DNA of 64,000 nt from JAGNDO01 sp963704975 (GCA_963704975.1 CAVPIK010000023.1:49930-113929); one strand, 5' to 3'; counted from the stretch's first letter, positions 7,198 to 17,055 are shown. Notes: generated by a model not told the origin, from the letters alone. Translations and numbers: made by a program.

Positions 7198-10100
7198 GTA
7201 CTCACCTCCTGGCCGGGATGCGTCTCAGCCCCAGCCTCAGTTTCAGAAAGAGACGAGGCGGGCTGGGCGCTGTCCGATTGGCCGGCTTCAGCTTCTTGGT
7301 TGTGGGATGCAGGCCCCGACGGTGCATCGACGCTTGCAGTTGTCAGGTTCTTATTATGAAGCTCTGCGGCGGGGGACTCAATAGTCCCTTTGTCCGTGCC
7401 TTTGTCCGCCCCATCATCAGACCGGGGGGCATCCGCGTTGCCTTGGGTTGCCGGTTGATCGGGGCCGTTTCTGCCGATCTGTTCTTGAATGGTCACATGG
7501 GCAACCTCGACATCGGCCAGGGTGATGCGGCGGCGATCTTCGGAAAGCATCTGGTTGACCGCCACCAAGCCATATTGTTGCAGCCGGAAGGGGCGTCCAT
7601 CGCTATAATCGATGATGGCTTCCACGGCGGCTTGGTCGTAGGTATAGTAGTCTTGCACCGCATTGATCAACAGTTCGGCGGCTTGTTCCCGGTCAAAGGG
7701 TTCCAGCTCGATCTCGTTGAACAAGTTAAACCAGGGACTTTCCACTCGATCCCAGGCCTTGCTGATCTGGATGCCGGCCACCACTGCACCCAGGGTGGTG
7801 GCAAAATCACGCATGAAGATGCGCCGCAACTGCTGCTGCACCAGGTGATCATAGTGGCTCATCACATCCATCTCGTCCAACAGCAAGATCAGACGGGATT
7901 TACGACCGGGATATTGACTTTTGCCATAGGCCGTCAGTGCCTGCAACAGATCCCGCAGATCCCGGCTAAAGTCCCGGTCCGTATAGTCCGTCGGCGCATG
8001 GCTGGCAACATCCAGCGCATCGAGCGCCGTGATCAGCGCGACCGTGGCTTCGGGCAGGCGACGCACCACAACCACGATCTCCTCCATCAAAAAGTGGAAA
8101 AAGGTCTCCTGGGGTGTTCCTTCCAGGTCGGCGAAGACCGGGATAAACCAGAATTCGGGATCATTCACCTCTCGCAGACGGTTGCCCAATTGATAGAGCA
8201 GGGTCGTCTTGCCGATCCGCCGCTCGCCATGAATCATAATGCTATTGTTGTGCAAAGAGTCGATGATGCGTTGCAGCAGATCTTCTCGACCAAAGAACAT
8301 ATCTTCCCGGCGCACGGGTTCGCCGCTGATGTAGGGATTGTAGCCCCGCACCATGGCCTCCCGCCGCCGCCGCTGGCCTTGGATGATCCCCGAACCGACA
8401 TAGGCAAAGGCCATGGTGGCAATCAGGCCCAACGTCAACAAGATCTGGAAGGTCTGGACACGCATCACACCGATCACGGGCAGGGTGATGAGGCTGGCAG
8501 CTCGTTGAATCTCGAAGGCAGATTGCAGAAAGGGGGCGTAGTTGAAGGCTTTGTCCCTGGCCCCCAGCTCCAACAGATAGGATCCCGGCGCATCGATGGG
8601 CAACTCGATCTGCCGCCCGGTCATCTCGATCCAGGCCGGATCGACCTGGGGGCCGTTCCAGCGATAGATGATGACCAGATCATCCTGGCTGGTATGCAGA
8701 TCCCCGGCGACCACGGTGACCTGCAAGGGATCGGTGCCAAGCTCCAGGGTAGCGCTGGCAAAGTCCGGCGTACTCGCCAAGACGTTCAGCCCGGTCAGTG
8801 CTTGCACCTTCACCCAGGGGGCGGTTTTGTCGGGATGGTAGAAAGTGAGGCCGTCCCGTCCCCCAAACCAAAAGCCGCCGGATTGGCTGCGGGCCACGGA
8901 TAGGATACTGGGACTCAATTCGCCTTCCTTCACCTCAAATGTGCCCCAACTGCGGCCGTCAAAACGGGTTACGCCCGCCTCGCTGCCGATCCAAACCCCC
9001 AGTTCGTTGGGCGAGGTATAGACCACATGCACCACGCTGCTAGGCAATCCTTGGGCGCTGGTCAGACTACTCCACTTTTGACCATCCCAATGGTTGATGC
9101 CTTGCTGAAAGATACCGGCCCACATACCGTCCAAATTGCTTCGGTCTTGGGCCAAAGAGACGATATTCAGCCCCATCAGATCTTCGGACTGGGGAGCCGG
9201 TGCGAAGGAGCCGTCGGGCTGCTCCACAAAGAGACCTTGATCCCGAGTGCCAACCCAGAGCCGTTCGAGTCTGTCTTCAGCCAGGGCCGTAATTGGCCGG
9301 CCGGCAAATGCATCGATCTGGGTAAGGGCGCCGGTTGCCGTCGCATAAAGGGCCAGCCCGCCCTCTGTCCCCACCCACATGCCGGTCGGCGTCGCAGCCA
9401 AAGAGAGAACTTTGGGGCTGGGCAGTGCAGTGGGGGGGATATCGATGATCCATTGATTGTCGTGAATACGGGCCACCCCCTCTTGGGTGCCCGCCCAGAT
9501 ATTCCCTTCTGCATCTTCGGCCAGGGCCTTGACCAGGTTTGAGGGCAGGTTGCTATTGGCTTCGGTATAGTAGATCTCATCGCTGAAACTGATATCGGCC
9601 ACTTTGAAGCGCACACCGGATCCGTTGGTCGCCGCCCACAAGGCACTGCGGCTGTCCACCAGCAGGGCGTTGATGTAGTTGATGCCCAAATAATAGGTGG
9701 TCGATCCATCGGCTTCGGGCTGGACATCCGTGCGATGCTCAAAGATCCATGTGTCTTTGCTAAAGCGGAAGACACCTGCCACGGTCCCCAGCCAGACTTG
9801 GCCATCCTGATCCGGGGCAACGGCCTGCACGTAGGCCGTGGTCAGCCCAACATCGCCGGGCAGTTGCAGGGTGCGACTGCCCTCGGCAAATTGGTACGCG
9901 CCGCTCTCAGAGCCTGCCCACACAGCCCCTTGGCTGTCGCCTTGCAACGAGAGCACCGGGGTGGGCTGACCGTCGATATTCACCGTGGCGTAGACATCCC
10001 ATCCTGACCCATCGGAGAGGCGACGGGCGGCCCCGGCCTGGGTACCCACCCAAACAGCCCCCGTCGGGCTGATCCAGATGGCGGTGATGTCCGAACTGGG

Positions 10101-10772
10101 CAATCCATTCTGGGCCGTGTTTTTGGTCCACGCGTCCTGCTCCCAGATCCAAAGACCCTCTTCGGTGCCGACGTACACCCGCCCATCACCTTGGGCCAGG
10201 GCAGTAATGGGGGAATTTTGCATCTCTTCAGGCAGGGACTGCAAATCACCCAGTGCCACGGCAGATCCCAGCGCAGCAGGATCCGCGGCGAGTTCGGCAG
10301 CCGTAGCCGGGGTCCACACCAGGATACCAGACCTGGTACCCACCCATATTTGATCATCCACCTGGGCCAAACTGGTCAGCGCTGCACCCAGATCACCACG
10401 AAGCTGCCATGTTGCGCCGTCCCATCGGCTCAGAAAACCCGTGTCCGTGCCAATCCAGATCTCTTGGTCATCACCGATCTGGGTCAAAAACGTGATCCGG
10501 CCTGCGGGCAACTCGACCCCGTTCTGGAAGTTGGTCCATGTTCCGTCAAAGCGGCTGATGCCCGCATCCGTACCAAACCAGATCACATCCTTCTGGGCCA
10601 AGATGGCGGTGACATTATTGGAGATCAAGCCGTTACTCTGGCTGAAGGCTGTCCACAGATTGGAAACGCTGGAGTTATTGGACTCCACACCCTCCAATTC
10701 TCTTGTGGGCGGAGGCAGGGTCTGGTCATTCGAAGCCGCGGCCAGAGGCAACACAGGCACAAAGACCAACAA
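7194..10772 (-). CDS. beta-propeller membrane sensor fused to AAA/STAND-like ATPase
   Basis: About 1190 residues. After a hydrophobic signal (LVFVPVLPLAAA), residues ~30-690 hold about 14 repeats of the two-component-regulator propeller type, for example GAVWVGTQAGAARR and GQVWLGTVAGVFRFSKD, enough for two seven-bladed propellers. An Ig-like segment (YRWNGPQVDPAWIEM) is followed by one transmembrane helix (FQILLTLGLIATMAFAYVGS, ~780). The cytoplasmic part starts NPYISGEPV, has Walker A GERRIGKTTLL and Walker B LILLLDEMDVM, then ends in a ~90-residue acidic disordered tail. Known propeller sensors normally end in a histidine kinase; here an ATPase takes that place. TTG 10772 truncates the signal peptide; a frameshift near 10810 could connect to ATG 10875 (MNDNLNFLARFIS). 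Confidence 0.75.
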   Translation of the reverse strand: MLVFVPVLPLAAASNDQTLPPPTRELEGVESNNSSVSNLWTAFSQSNGLISNNVTAILAQKDVIWFGTDAGISRFDGTWTNFQNGVELPAGRITFLTQIGDDQEIWIGTDTGFLSRWDGATWQLRGDLGAALTSLAQVDDQIWVGTRSGILVWTPATAAELAADPAALGSAVALGDLQSLPEEMQNSPITALAQGDGRVYVGTEEGLWIWEQDAWTKNTAQNGLPSSDITAIWISPTGAVWVGTQAGAARRLSDGSGWDVYATVNIDGQPTPVLSLQGDSQGAVWAGSESGAYQFAEGSRTLQLPGDVGLTTAYVQAVAPDQDGQVWLGTVAGVFRFSKDTWIFEHRTDVQPEADGSTTYYLGINYINALLVDSRSALWAATNGSGVRFKVADISFSDEIYYTEANSNLPSNLVKALAEDAEGNIWAGTQEGVARIHDNQWIIDIPPTALPSPKVLSLAATPTGMWVGTEGGLALYATATGALTQIDAFAGRPITALAEDRLERLWVGTRDQGLFVEQPDGSFAPAPQSEDLMGLNIVSLAQDRSNLDGMWAGIFQQGINHWDGQKWSSLTSAQGLPSSVVHVVYTSPNELGVWIGSEAGVTRFDGRSWGTFEVKEGELSPSILSVARSQSGGFWFGGRDGLTFYHPDKTAPWVKVQALTGLNVLASTPDFASATLELGTDPLQVTVVAGDLHTSQDDLVIIYRWNGPQVDPAWIEMTGRQIELPIDAPGSYLLELGARDKAFNYAPFLQSAFEIQRAASLITLPVIGVMRVQTFQILLTLGLIATMAFAYVGSGIIQGQRRRREAMVRGYNPYISGEPVRREDMFFGREDLLQRIIDSLHNNSIMIHGERRIGKTTLLYQLGNRLREVNDPEFWFIPVFADLEGTPQETFFHFLMEEIVVVVRRLPEATVALITALDALDVASHAPTDYTDRDFSRDLRDLLQALTAYGKSQYPGRKSRLILLLDEMDVMSHYDHLVQQQLRRIFMRDFATTLGAVVAGIQISKAWDRVESPWFNLFNEIELEPFDREQAAELLINAVQDYYTYDQAAVEAIIDYSDGRPFRLQQYGLVAVNQMLSEDRRRITLADVEVAHVTIQEQIGRNGPDQPATQGNADAPRSDDGADKGTDKGTIESPAAELHNKNLTTASVDAPSGPASHNQEAEAGQSDSAQPASSLSETEAGAETHPGQEVST

Positions 10773-10875
10773 GAAGGCCAGCCACAGGGCGGCTCCCCTG
10801 ATAAAATGGTCCTGTCGATGGGCAGCGATGGGGAGACGAGATAAAACGGGCGAGGAAGTTCAGGTTGTCGTTCAT

Positions 10876-11407
10876 AAGACAGACGCACAGTCCAGTCAAT
10901 GGTCGGCCAGGGGAGGGGGATCGATCTGGCCAGGGATTCAATGTGATGCGCATGGGCAATATGGGCAATACTATTGGACAATGATATACGGGCATACAGA
11001 GGCTTTGTGATCTGCCTTCTGCACCAGAAGTCTACAGACAATCGTCGTTATTGTCAAGCAGGATAATAGTACTATGTAAAACTGAGGCATTCACCCATTG
11101 GCTTGTGCTTACAATCTCAACCCAAATCGGTGTGTGATTTGATCTTCACCCCGAAATTGACCATAAAACAGGGGGGATCTACTGATGACAGCCCCTGAGA
11201 AATCTGCTACATGTAAAGAGCAGCTACTTACCCATCCTCACTCTTTCACAAATCAAAAACCAGGATGAACAGATGTTCGCCTCGTCCGGTCAGGTTCCAC
11301 CACCACCGAAGAGACAATTACGGAAACAAATGGCAGGCAGGTAAATAGGGGTGGACAGTCGGCTTCCGGCAGCGAACGTCACGATTATAAAAAGGTAAGG
11401 TGTCTCC
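10876..11407. other. intergenic region between divergent genes
   Basis: About 530 bases of lower-GC sequence separate the minus-strand propeller gene from the LysM gene. I see no coding region, strong hairpin or repeat. It should hold the promoters of both genes; candidate -10 boxes exist but none has a convincing -35. Confidence 0.5.
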
Positions 11408-12229
11408 ATGATAGCGGTTCTCTCCAAATCAATAATTGTCAGCAGATCCGTTCGCTTTCTTGCTCTTTTAAGTCTGTGGCTAGTTTTTTGCGCGCTAGGC
11501 GCAGGTAGTGTCTATGCCGATACTGTTGTCGTAAGCCATGTGGTCCAGAGTGGAGACAATCTCACCAGCATTGCCAGACAGTACGGCACCACGGTCAGCC
11601 GCATCACCGCGGAGAACCACATCTCCGCCCAGGCCACCTTGCGGGTCGGCCAAGTTCTGAGCATCACCCGGACCGAATCGGCGGCCCCGGCAGCGGCCCC
11701 CACAGCAACCCCGCAACCCGCAGCCCCCCCTCCGACGGCGAGTCCTGCTGGTTCTGACCCGGCACCGGCCCGTGAAAGCGACGGCCCGACCCCGACCAAT
11801 CAGCCTGCGGCCACGGCCACGCCGCCCCCAGCGGCCACGCCGGTGCCGCCTCCCCAGAGTTGCGCTGGCTATGCGCAGCCCGGGGAAATGCGCTACACTG
11901 TGCATGGGGGTGACACCCTCAGCGGCCTGGCGACAAAGTACAACACCACAGTCACGGCGATTATGTCGCGCAACTGTTTGCGCTCACAGAGTCTGATGGT
12001 GGGACAGCTTCTGATTGTCCCCATTGGGGGAGGCAGCTCACCCGCCACCCCCACGCCGACCAGCACTGGGCAGGGGACCGATCCTACACCCACCCGGGCA
12101 CCAGCGACGGCGACGCCTACCCGTTGGCCCACGGCGACGCCTCGTCCGCCCAACCCGACCCCCGTCCCTGCCCCAACCGCCACGCCGAGCGGCAGTTGGC
12201 TGGACCGCCTCTTGGGGCGCGGCGGATGA
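11408..12229 (+). CDS. secreted LysM protein with two LysM domains
   Basis: A 273-residue exported protein. The signal peptide runs through FLALLSLWLVFCALGAGSVYA. LysM 1 is at ~44-87 (HVVQSGDNLTSIARQYG ... LRVGQVLSI) and LysM 2 at ~162-205 (YTVHGGDTLSGLATKYN ... LMVGQLLIVP). Both bind N-acetylglucosamine-containing glycans such as peptidoglycan. The domains are joined and followed by long Ala/Thr/Pro-rich linkers, and the protein ends in a short GSWLDRLLGRGG. No enzymatic domain is present, so it is probably a cell-envelope attachment protein. The start ATG follows AAGGTAAGG at a long distance; the gene is intact and monocistronic. Confidence 0.85.
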   Translation: MIAVLSKSIIVSRSVRFLALLSLWLVFCALGAGSVYADTVVVSHVVQSGDNLTSIARQYGTTVSRITAENHISAQATLRVGQVLSITRTESAAPAAAPTATPQPAAPPPTASPAGSDPAPARESDGPTPTNQPAATATPPPAATPVPPPQSCAGYAQPGEMRYTVHGGDTLSGLATKYNTTVTAIMSRNCLRSQSLMVGQLLIVPIGGGSSPATPTPTSTGQGTDPTPTRAPATATPTRWPTATPRPPNPTPVPAPTATPSGSWLDRLLGRGG

Positions 12230-12257
12230 ACCGAGCAACCTCACAATCTACAAAAAC

Positions 12258-12302
12258 GCACAGTGGGCAATGGAACTCAAAATCCATTGCCCACTGCGCG
12301 TT
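12258..12302. terminator. hairpin between convergent genes
   Basis: CAGTGGGCAATGGA (12261-12274) and TCCATTGCCCACTG (12283-12296) form a perfect 14-bp stem with an 8-base loop. There is no T-run, so Rho-independent activity is uncertain, but its place between two convergent gene ends fits a shared terminator. Confidence 0.55.
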
Positions 12303-12336
12303 GACCGCTCAACCTTTTATCGTTGTGACCCTCGAC

Positions 12337-15226
12337 TCAATTCGGCGCAAAGTGGATTGTGCCGACGCCCGCACTAATGAACAGAGCATCAACCGGGACG
12401 CCCACAAAAACAGTGGCCGGGTGCAGCAGATCCATCGCTTCGGCGGCGGTGCCGGGCGCGGCCCCCGCCACCCCCACAAAAGCATGGCTCCAGCGGAACT
12501 TGCCCCGCAGATCCCCCGTCACCCCAATCCGCCCCAAAGCATCCACCGCATCCTGCCCCAGGTTGAGGCTGGCCTCGTCGTTCACCGCGCCGGCGATCAC
12601 CGTGCCGTCTGGGCCAGCGACCCAGCCAATCCGCCATCCGTGCGGACTCGTCCGGGCTGATCAGCGTGTCAAAGACGACGCTGTCCAAGAGCCCGCCCTC
12701 CCTATCCAGAGCGACCAAATTGTATCCCCGCTGGCCTTGGGCCACATCCACCCCATCCACAAAGATGCGCCCATAATCTCCCACCTCTTCCCCCGCGCTC
12801 AGCACCACAATCGAATGGATGCCCAGATCTATCTTTGTTTTACCAACCAAGTGGCAGATCGCCGCTATCGATCAGGGGGGCGGGGACAAGATTCGTGCCA
12901 AAATCCAGCACCATTCTGTCCACGGGCTGGGTGGCCAAACCCGGCGGCACTTGAATCTCCACGGTCCGCGCCATCACCCTTGGCAAACGCCAATTCCCGC
13001 CCGGCCAATCTCACGCCGACCAAGGGAGCCGGGCCGACGGTTTGCAGGGTCAACACCCCGCCCCCATCCGGCAGATCCAAAAGCAAGGCGGGCTGGGAGC
13101 GGGTGGCATAGCGCACAGCCCCATCGCTCAGGCTGGACCAGCCCTCGGCCAAATAAAGTCGACCGGCATCCGCGGCCAAATCGACAGTCCAAGTCGTCAC
13201 AGGGACATCGTCCACCCGATAGAGGCGGATGGTGTCGGGCGCGCCGGTCCAATCCGGGCCGGTCCACGTGTCGATCAGGGTGACGGGCAGGGCCTCTTCC
13301 ACAAAACGCACCAGTTGGGCCGGGGAGCGGGCCATGTCCAGGGTGACGAAGCGCACATCCAGAAAGTCCAGCACCGTCGGGGCGATGGCCCGGTTTTGGG
13401 CGATCAGGTCGTCCAGGGTCGGGTCGATCACCGCGGCCAGGTGGGGCTGATCCGCGTTCATGAGGGCGATCAGATCGCCCAATCAAGCGGGGCGTTGGTG
13501 AAATAGTCGAACTTGTAGCCGGGGTTGCGGCTGGTGTTGCCCCCCAAGCGCCGCTTGCCATGCTCGGCCTGGGCCCACTGCTGCATCATGATCACCAGAT
13601 CCGACTTGCCCAGCACCCTGGCCCCATTTCGCCAGCCCGTGGGCAGTTCCAAGACGGCGAAATCGCCCGGCTCCGCGGCGATCTGCTGATAGATGGGCGG
13701 CACCCGCGAGTCGTTGATGGGCAATGGGCACGGAGAGGTGCTCGGCCAGGAAGAGGAGCGAGCAGATCAAGGATGAGCGGGAGAAGGGGGAACGGGTGAA
13801 GGGGCGGCGGCGCAGGAGGGCGGCCATCCCCACCGCGGCCAGGACGGCCACGCCCAGCATGAGCATGATGGCGTAGCGGCTGGGGTAGCGGTTGCCGCTG
13901 AAAAAGGGCAGCAAGCTGACCAATGCGAAAGGGCCGGGGATGCCCGTGTCCTGGCCCATCACCCGCACCGTCGGCCCCAGGGTGAGCAGCCAGAAGAGGC
14001 CCGTGCTGACCAGCCAAAACCAGCCCTGGGATCGCGCTTTGGGCAGGCGGCTGCGCACCAAAGCCCACGCCCCCATCCCCGCCAAAATCATGGCCGAATA
14101 GCCGATAAAAATATGCTGGGCCTTGTCGTTGGGGAAGCCCAGCCCGGCCACCCATTGCCCCAAAAAGCGGATGCAGCCGGGTCGGCACAAGATAGCCGAA
14201 CAGATCCGCGCTGAACACATCCGCAAAACCGCCGCCGCTGGCAAAGAAGTCCCCCTCGCTCAACATATCCGGCACCATCGCCCACAGGAAGGGCGCGATG
14301 CCGGCGACGAAGAGGAGGCCCATGAAAATGAACGGGGGAAGGGGTGAAGGGGTGAGGGGGGATTGGTTGATTGGTTGATTGGTTGATTTTTCGCGTCGAC
14401 GGGATCTTCCGCAGCCAGCGGGCCAGCGTCGGTTGAGTAGACCGGGGCAGTTTCCGGTCGTATCGAAACCAAAGCGGGTTGACGTCGGGTCTCTGTCCAC
14501 CAATCAACAAAGTAACCAATCAACAAATAAACAAAATACACCCCAATAAAAATCAACAAAAACGACGCATACGTCAACTCCGCCCAGGCTTGCAGGGCGA
14601 GGAAGAGGGCGGCGAATCCAGCGTTGCGCAAGGCGGCACGGCGACTGCGGCTCTCCCCCGTGCGCAGGACAAAAAGCACCGTAAACGGCACCCACTGGCT
14701 GCTGGCAATATTGGCTTGGCCCAAGGCCGCGTAAAACAGCTTGGACGAGGCGAAGGCGTAGACGATCCCGGCGAAGAGGGCGGCATAGTGAGACTGTCCG
14801 ATGCCGAGACCTCGCCTTGCCCATCACTCTGCACATGCCAACAAGATACGCCCCAAATCCACCCAGCACAAAGGACGAAAGCAGGATCAGATTATTGGCG
14901 ATGATCAGGGAAAGGCTGGTTTGCAGGGGAACACTGAGCAGACCGTTGAGCGGGGTGAGGGTATAGAAGCCCAAATTGATCTGGATGGGGTAGAACATCC
15001 AGTCGGCGTGGAAGATGTCGAAGTTGAGCTGGTCCACCAGGCGGGCCTTGATCCACCACAGATTCCAGGCCAGGGCGGGATCGTCGATGCCGTCACCGGG
15101 GACGTGGGTGGTGAAGTGGGCGGCCAGGGGCCAGGTCAACACCAGGGCCAGGACGGTGAAGAGCAGCAAAGCTTGAACATGGGCGTTGCGCAGCAGACCG
15201 CGCCGGGCAGAAGAGTTTGTGGACAT
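12337..15226 (-). CDS. large polytopic membrane protein with C-terminal ILEI domain (about eight frameshifts)
   Basis: Fragments in all three frames join into one protein of ~960 residues. It starts MSTNSSARRGLLRNAHVQAL and LALVLTWPLAAHF, then has many membrane helices with loop motifs such as ADVFSADLFGYLVPT and SGNRYPSRYAIMLMLGVAVL, as in bacterial YfhO/glycosyltransferase-C-like proteins. A soluble part follows (FAVLELPTGW, RFVTLDMARSPAQLVRFVEE). The last ~120 residues match the interleukin-like EMT inducer (ILEI/FAM3) fold: GRIFVDGVDVAQGQRGYNLV, AGAVNDEASLNLG and GKFRWSHAFVGVAGA. Shifts lie near 14830, 14335, 14165, 13735, 13480, 12985, 12855 and 12625. A repeat is embedded at 14371-14545. 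Function unknown; probably cell-surface glycan assembly. Confidence 0.75.
14371..14545. repeat. repeat cluster inside the ILEI-protein gene
   Basis: Tandem TTGATTGG words (14371-14396) and inverted CCAATCAACAAA words (14505-14545) flank a partial copy of the window's large palindromic repeat (14422-14490: AGCGTCGGTTGAGTAG, GTATCGAAACC). In the minus-strand gene this encodes a ~55-residue hydrophilic loop between membrane helices. Confidence 0.65.
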
Positions 15227-15271
15227 GGGTGCATCGTATCACCGGCCCGATGCATAGACAAATCGCCAAGA

Positions 15272-15405
15272 AAAATAGAACACGGATTGGACGGATTCAA
15301 CGGATCTTCACGGATTTTCTCAGAAAAACGATCCGTGAAAATCCGTTCCAATCCGTCTCAATCCGTGGCCTATTTGCGAATGTCATCCGTGGCCTATTTG
15401 CAAAT
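15272..15405. repeat. palindrome of ATCCGT words
   Basis: AACACGGATTGGACGGATT and inverted AATCCGT words pair around TTTTCTCAGAAAA. A direct repeat, ATCCGTGGCCTATTTGC(G/A)AAT, follows twice. It belongs to the same family as the hairpins at 23645, 49253 and 61465. Confidence 0.65.
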
Positions 15406-15419
15406 AGCTCAAAATGGAG

Positions 15420-15448
15420 TTGCCAGGATGCCCGACCGTTGTTATACT
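15420..15448 (+). promoter_or_regulatory. sigma-70 promoter of the glycine cleavage operon
   Basis: TTGCCA (15420-15425), a 17-base spacer, and TATACT (15443-15448). Transcription would begin near 15455, about 75 bases before the riboswitch. Confidence 0.7.
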
Positions 15449-15526
15449 GTGGACATTGACCGACGAAAATCAACCGCTCATCGGCCATGGCCCCACACAC
15501 AACTGCATATCCATCCTGAATGAAGG

Positions 15527-15728
15527 GCAAGAGAGAGCATCGGCAGACCCAGTTTCTGGGTTCTGAGCCGGTCGCCGAAGGTGTAAGCCCCACGGACTTA
15601 ACCGGGACGTGGCGCGAAACTCTCAGGCACAGGTATCTTGCCCCGACAGGACTCTGGAGAGATCCCGCCAAGCCTGTGCGCGGGCCGCCGATGGGGAGAT
15701 AAAGCTCTCAGGCAAAAGGACAGAGTGG
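15527..15728 (+). promoter_or_regulatory. tandem glycine riboswitch
   Basis: Two consecutive glycine aptamers precede gcvT. The first spans the AGAGAGAGCATCGG to GAAACTCTCAGGCACAGG region. The second runs from ACTCTGGAGAGATCCCGCC through CGCCGATGGGGAGATAAAG to GCTCTCAGGCAAAAGGACAG, the signature core of this class. The GGAGAG / CTCTCAGGCA pairing that closes each aptamer is visible in both. Glycine binding adjusts expression of the downstream glycine cleavage genes through the terminator that begins at its 3' edge. Confidence 0.93.
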
Positions 15729-15766
15729 AACCGGGCGTTTTGCGCCCGCGTTCCACTTTTTTTATT
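15724..15766 (+). terminator. riboswitch expression-platform terminator
   Basis: AGTGGAAC...GTTCCACT with inner CGGGCG...CGCCCG forms a strong stem, followed by TTTTTTT. Its 5' arm overlaps the last bases of the second aptamer (GGACAGAGTGG). Ligand binding and terminator formation could therefore compete, as expected for a glycine ON switch. Confidence 0.85.
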
Positions 15767-15768
15767 GG

Positions 15769-15862
15769 GAGTTGCGAGATGCGAGTTGCGAGTATTGCGA
15801 TCAAAGCCGCCTCTCACGTCTCGCAACTCGCAACCCGCATCTCGCATCTTCTATTCCGAAAG
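15769..15862. repeat. palindrome of GCGAGTT words
   Basis: GAGTTGCGAGATGCGAGTTG is repeated and then inverted as CTCGCAACTCGCAACCCGCA. It lies between the riboswitch terminator and gcvT, so it is transcribed as a hairpin in the gcv leader. Confidence 0.65.
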
Positions 15863-15872
15863 GACCAAGCCT

Positions 15873-16971
15873 ATGCCAACACTGCGCACACATCTCTACG
15901 ACACCCATGTGGCCATGGGCGGACGCATGGTGCCCTTTGCCGGGTACGAACTGCCCGTCCAATATCCCACGGGTCCCCTGGCCGAGCATGAGGCCGTGCG
16001 CACCGCCGCCGGTCTCTTTGACATCGACCACATGGGCCAGTTCCGGGCCGTGGGGCCGGAAGCCGACCTCTTTCTGCAATACATCCAGACCTGTGACGTC
16101 TCCCAAGATGGCGGTCGGGGAGGCCCACTATGGCCTGCTCACCTATGCCGACGGCACGATTGTGGACGACATTTTCCTCTACCATCTGCCCGACTATTGG
16201 ATGATTGCGGTCAACGCGGACAACCGGGCCAAGGATTGGACCTGGATGAACGCCCAGGCCCACGGCTTTGACGTGGAGCTGACCGACATCTCCGACGAGA
16301 CCTACATGCTGGCCTTCCAAGGCCCCAAGGCCGAGAGCATTTTGCAGCGGTTGACCTCGGTCGATCTGAACGCAATGGCCGCCCGCACCTGCACCATCGG
16401 CCCCATCGCCGGCATCCAAACCCTGATCGGGCGCACGGGCTACACGGGCGAAGATGGCTTCGAGCTCTACTTCCCCGCGGACCAGGCGGTGAAAATGTGG
16501 CAGACCCTGCTGGAGACGGGCAAGGACGACGGCATGTTGGCCTGCGGCCTGGCCGCTCGTGACAGCCTGCGCTTCGAGGCGTGCATGCCCCTCTACGGCC
16601 ACGAGATCAACGCCCATGTCAACCCCATCGAAGCCCGGCTCAACTGGGTGGTGGACTTCAACAAGGGCGATTTTATTGGCCGGGAAGTCCTGCTCAAGGC
16701 CAAGTTGGAAGGCACCGAGCAGGTCCTCGTCGGCTTCGAGATGGTGGACCGGGCCGTCCCCCGTGATCACTACGACGTGGCCATCGACGGCCAGATCGTC
16801 GGCCATGTCACCACGGGCATGAAAAGCCCCACCCTGGACAAATTCCTGGGCATGGCCTACGTCCCCAAATCCCACAGCAAGATCGGCAGCGAGATCGACA
16901 TCATCGTGCGCGACAAGCCCAAAAAGGCCGTGGTCGTGCGCCGTCCGTTCTATAAGGCGCAGTATAAGTAG
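15873..16971 (+). CDS. gcvT: aminomethyltransferase, glycine cleavage T protein (frameshifted)
   Basis: Transfers the aminomethyl carbon from the H protein to tetrahydrofolate, releasing ammonia (EC 2.1.2.10). ATG 15873 follows AAAGGACC. The N-terminus MPTLRTHLYDTHVAMGGRMV contains the family pattern, followed by FDIDHMGQFRAVGPEA. The frame breaks near 16105: CTCCCAAGATGG has one C too many compared with the expected SKMAVGEAHYGLL. Downstream, GRTGYTGEDGFELYFP and ACGLAARDSLRFEACMPLYG are the folate-site and C-terminal motifs. Repaired length is about 366 residues, normal for GcvT. It is the first structural gene behind the glycine riboswitch. Confidence 0.95.
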
Positions 16972-16977
16972 ACATTT

Positions 16978-17055
16978 TTGATTTTGGATTTTTGATTTTG
17001 GATTGAGGGTGACTCCCCACATCCAATCCAAAATCCAAAATCCACAATCCACAAC
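16978..17055. repeat. palindrome of GATTTTGGA words
   Basis: GATTTTGGATTTTTGATTTTG and inverted CCAATCCAAAATCCAAAATC flank GGGTGACTCCCCAC. It fills the gcvT-gcvH gap. The same words appear at 22147-22185. Confidence 0.65.

Noticed and set aside
7218..8903. A 561-codon plus-strand frame opposite the propeller-ATPase
   Set aside because: It lies antisense to intact propeller and Walker motifs, and its product has the His/Gln-rich composition typical of shadow frames.
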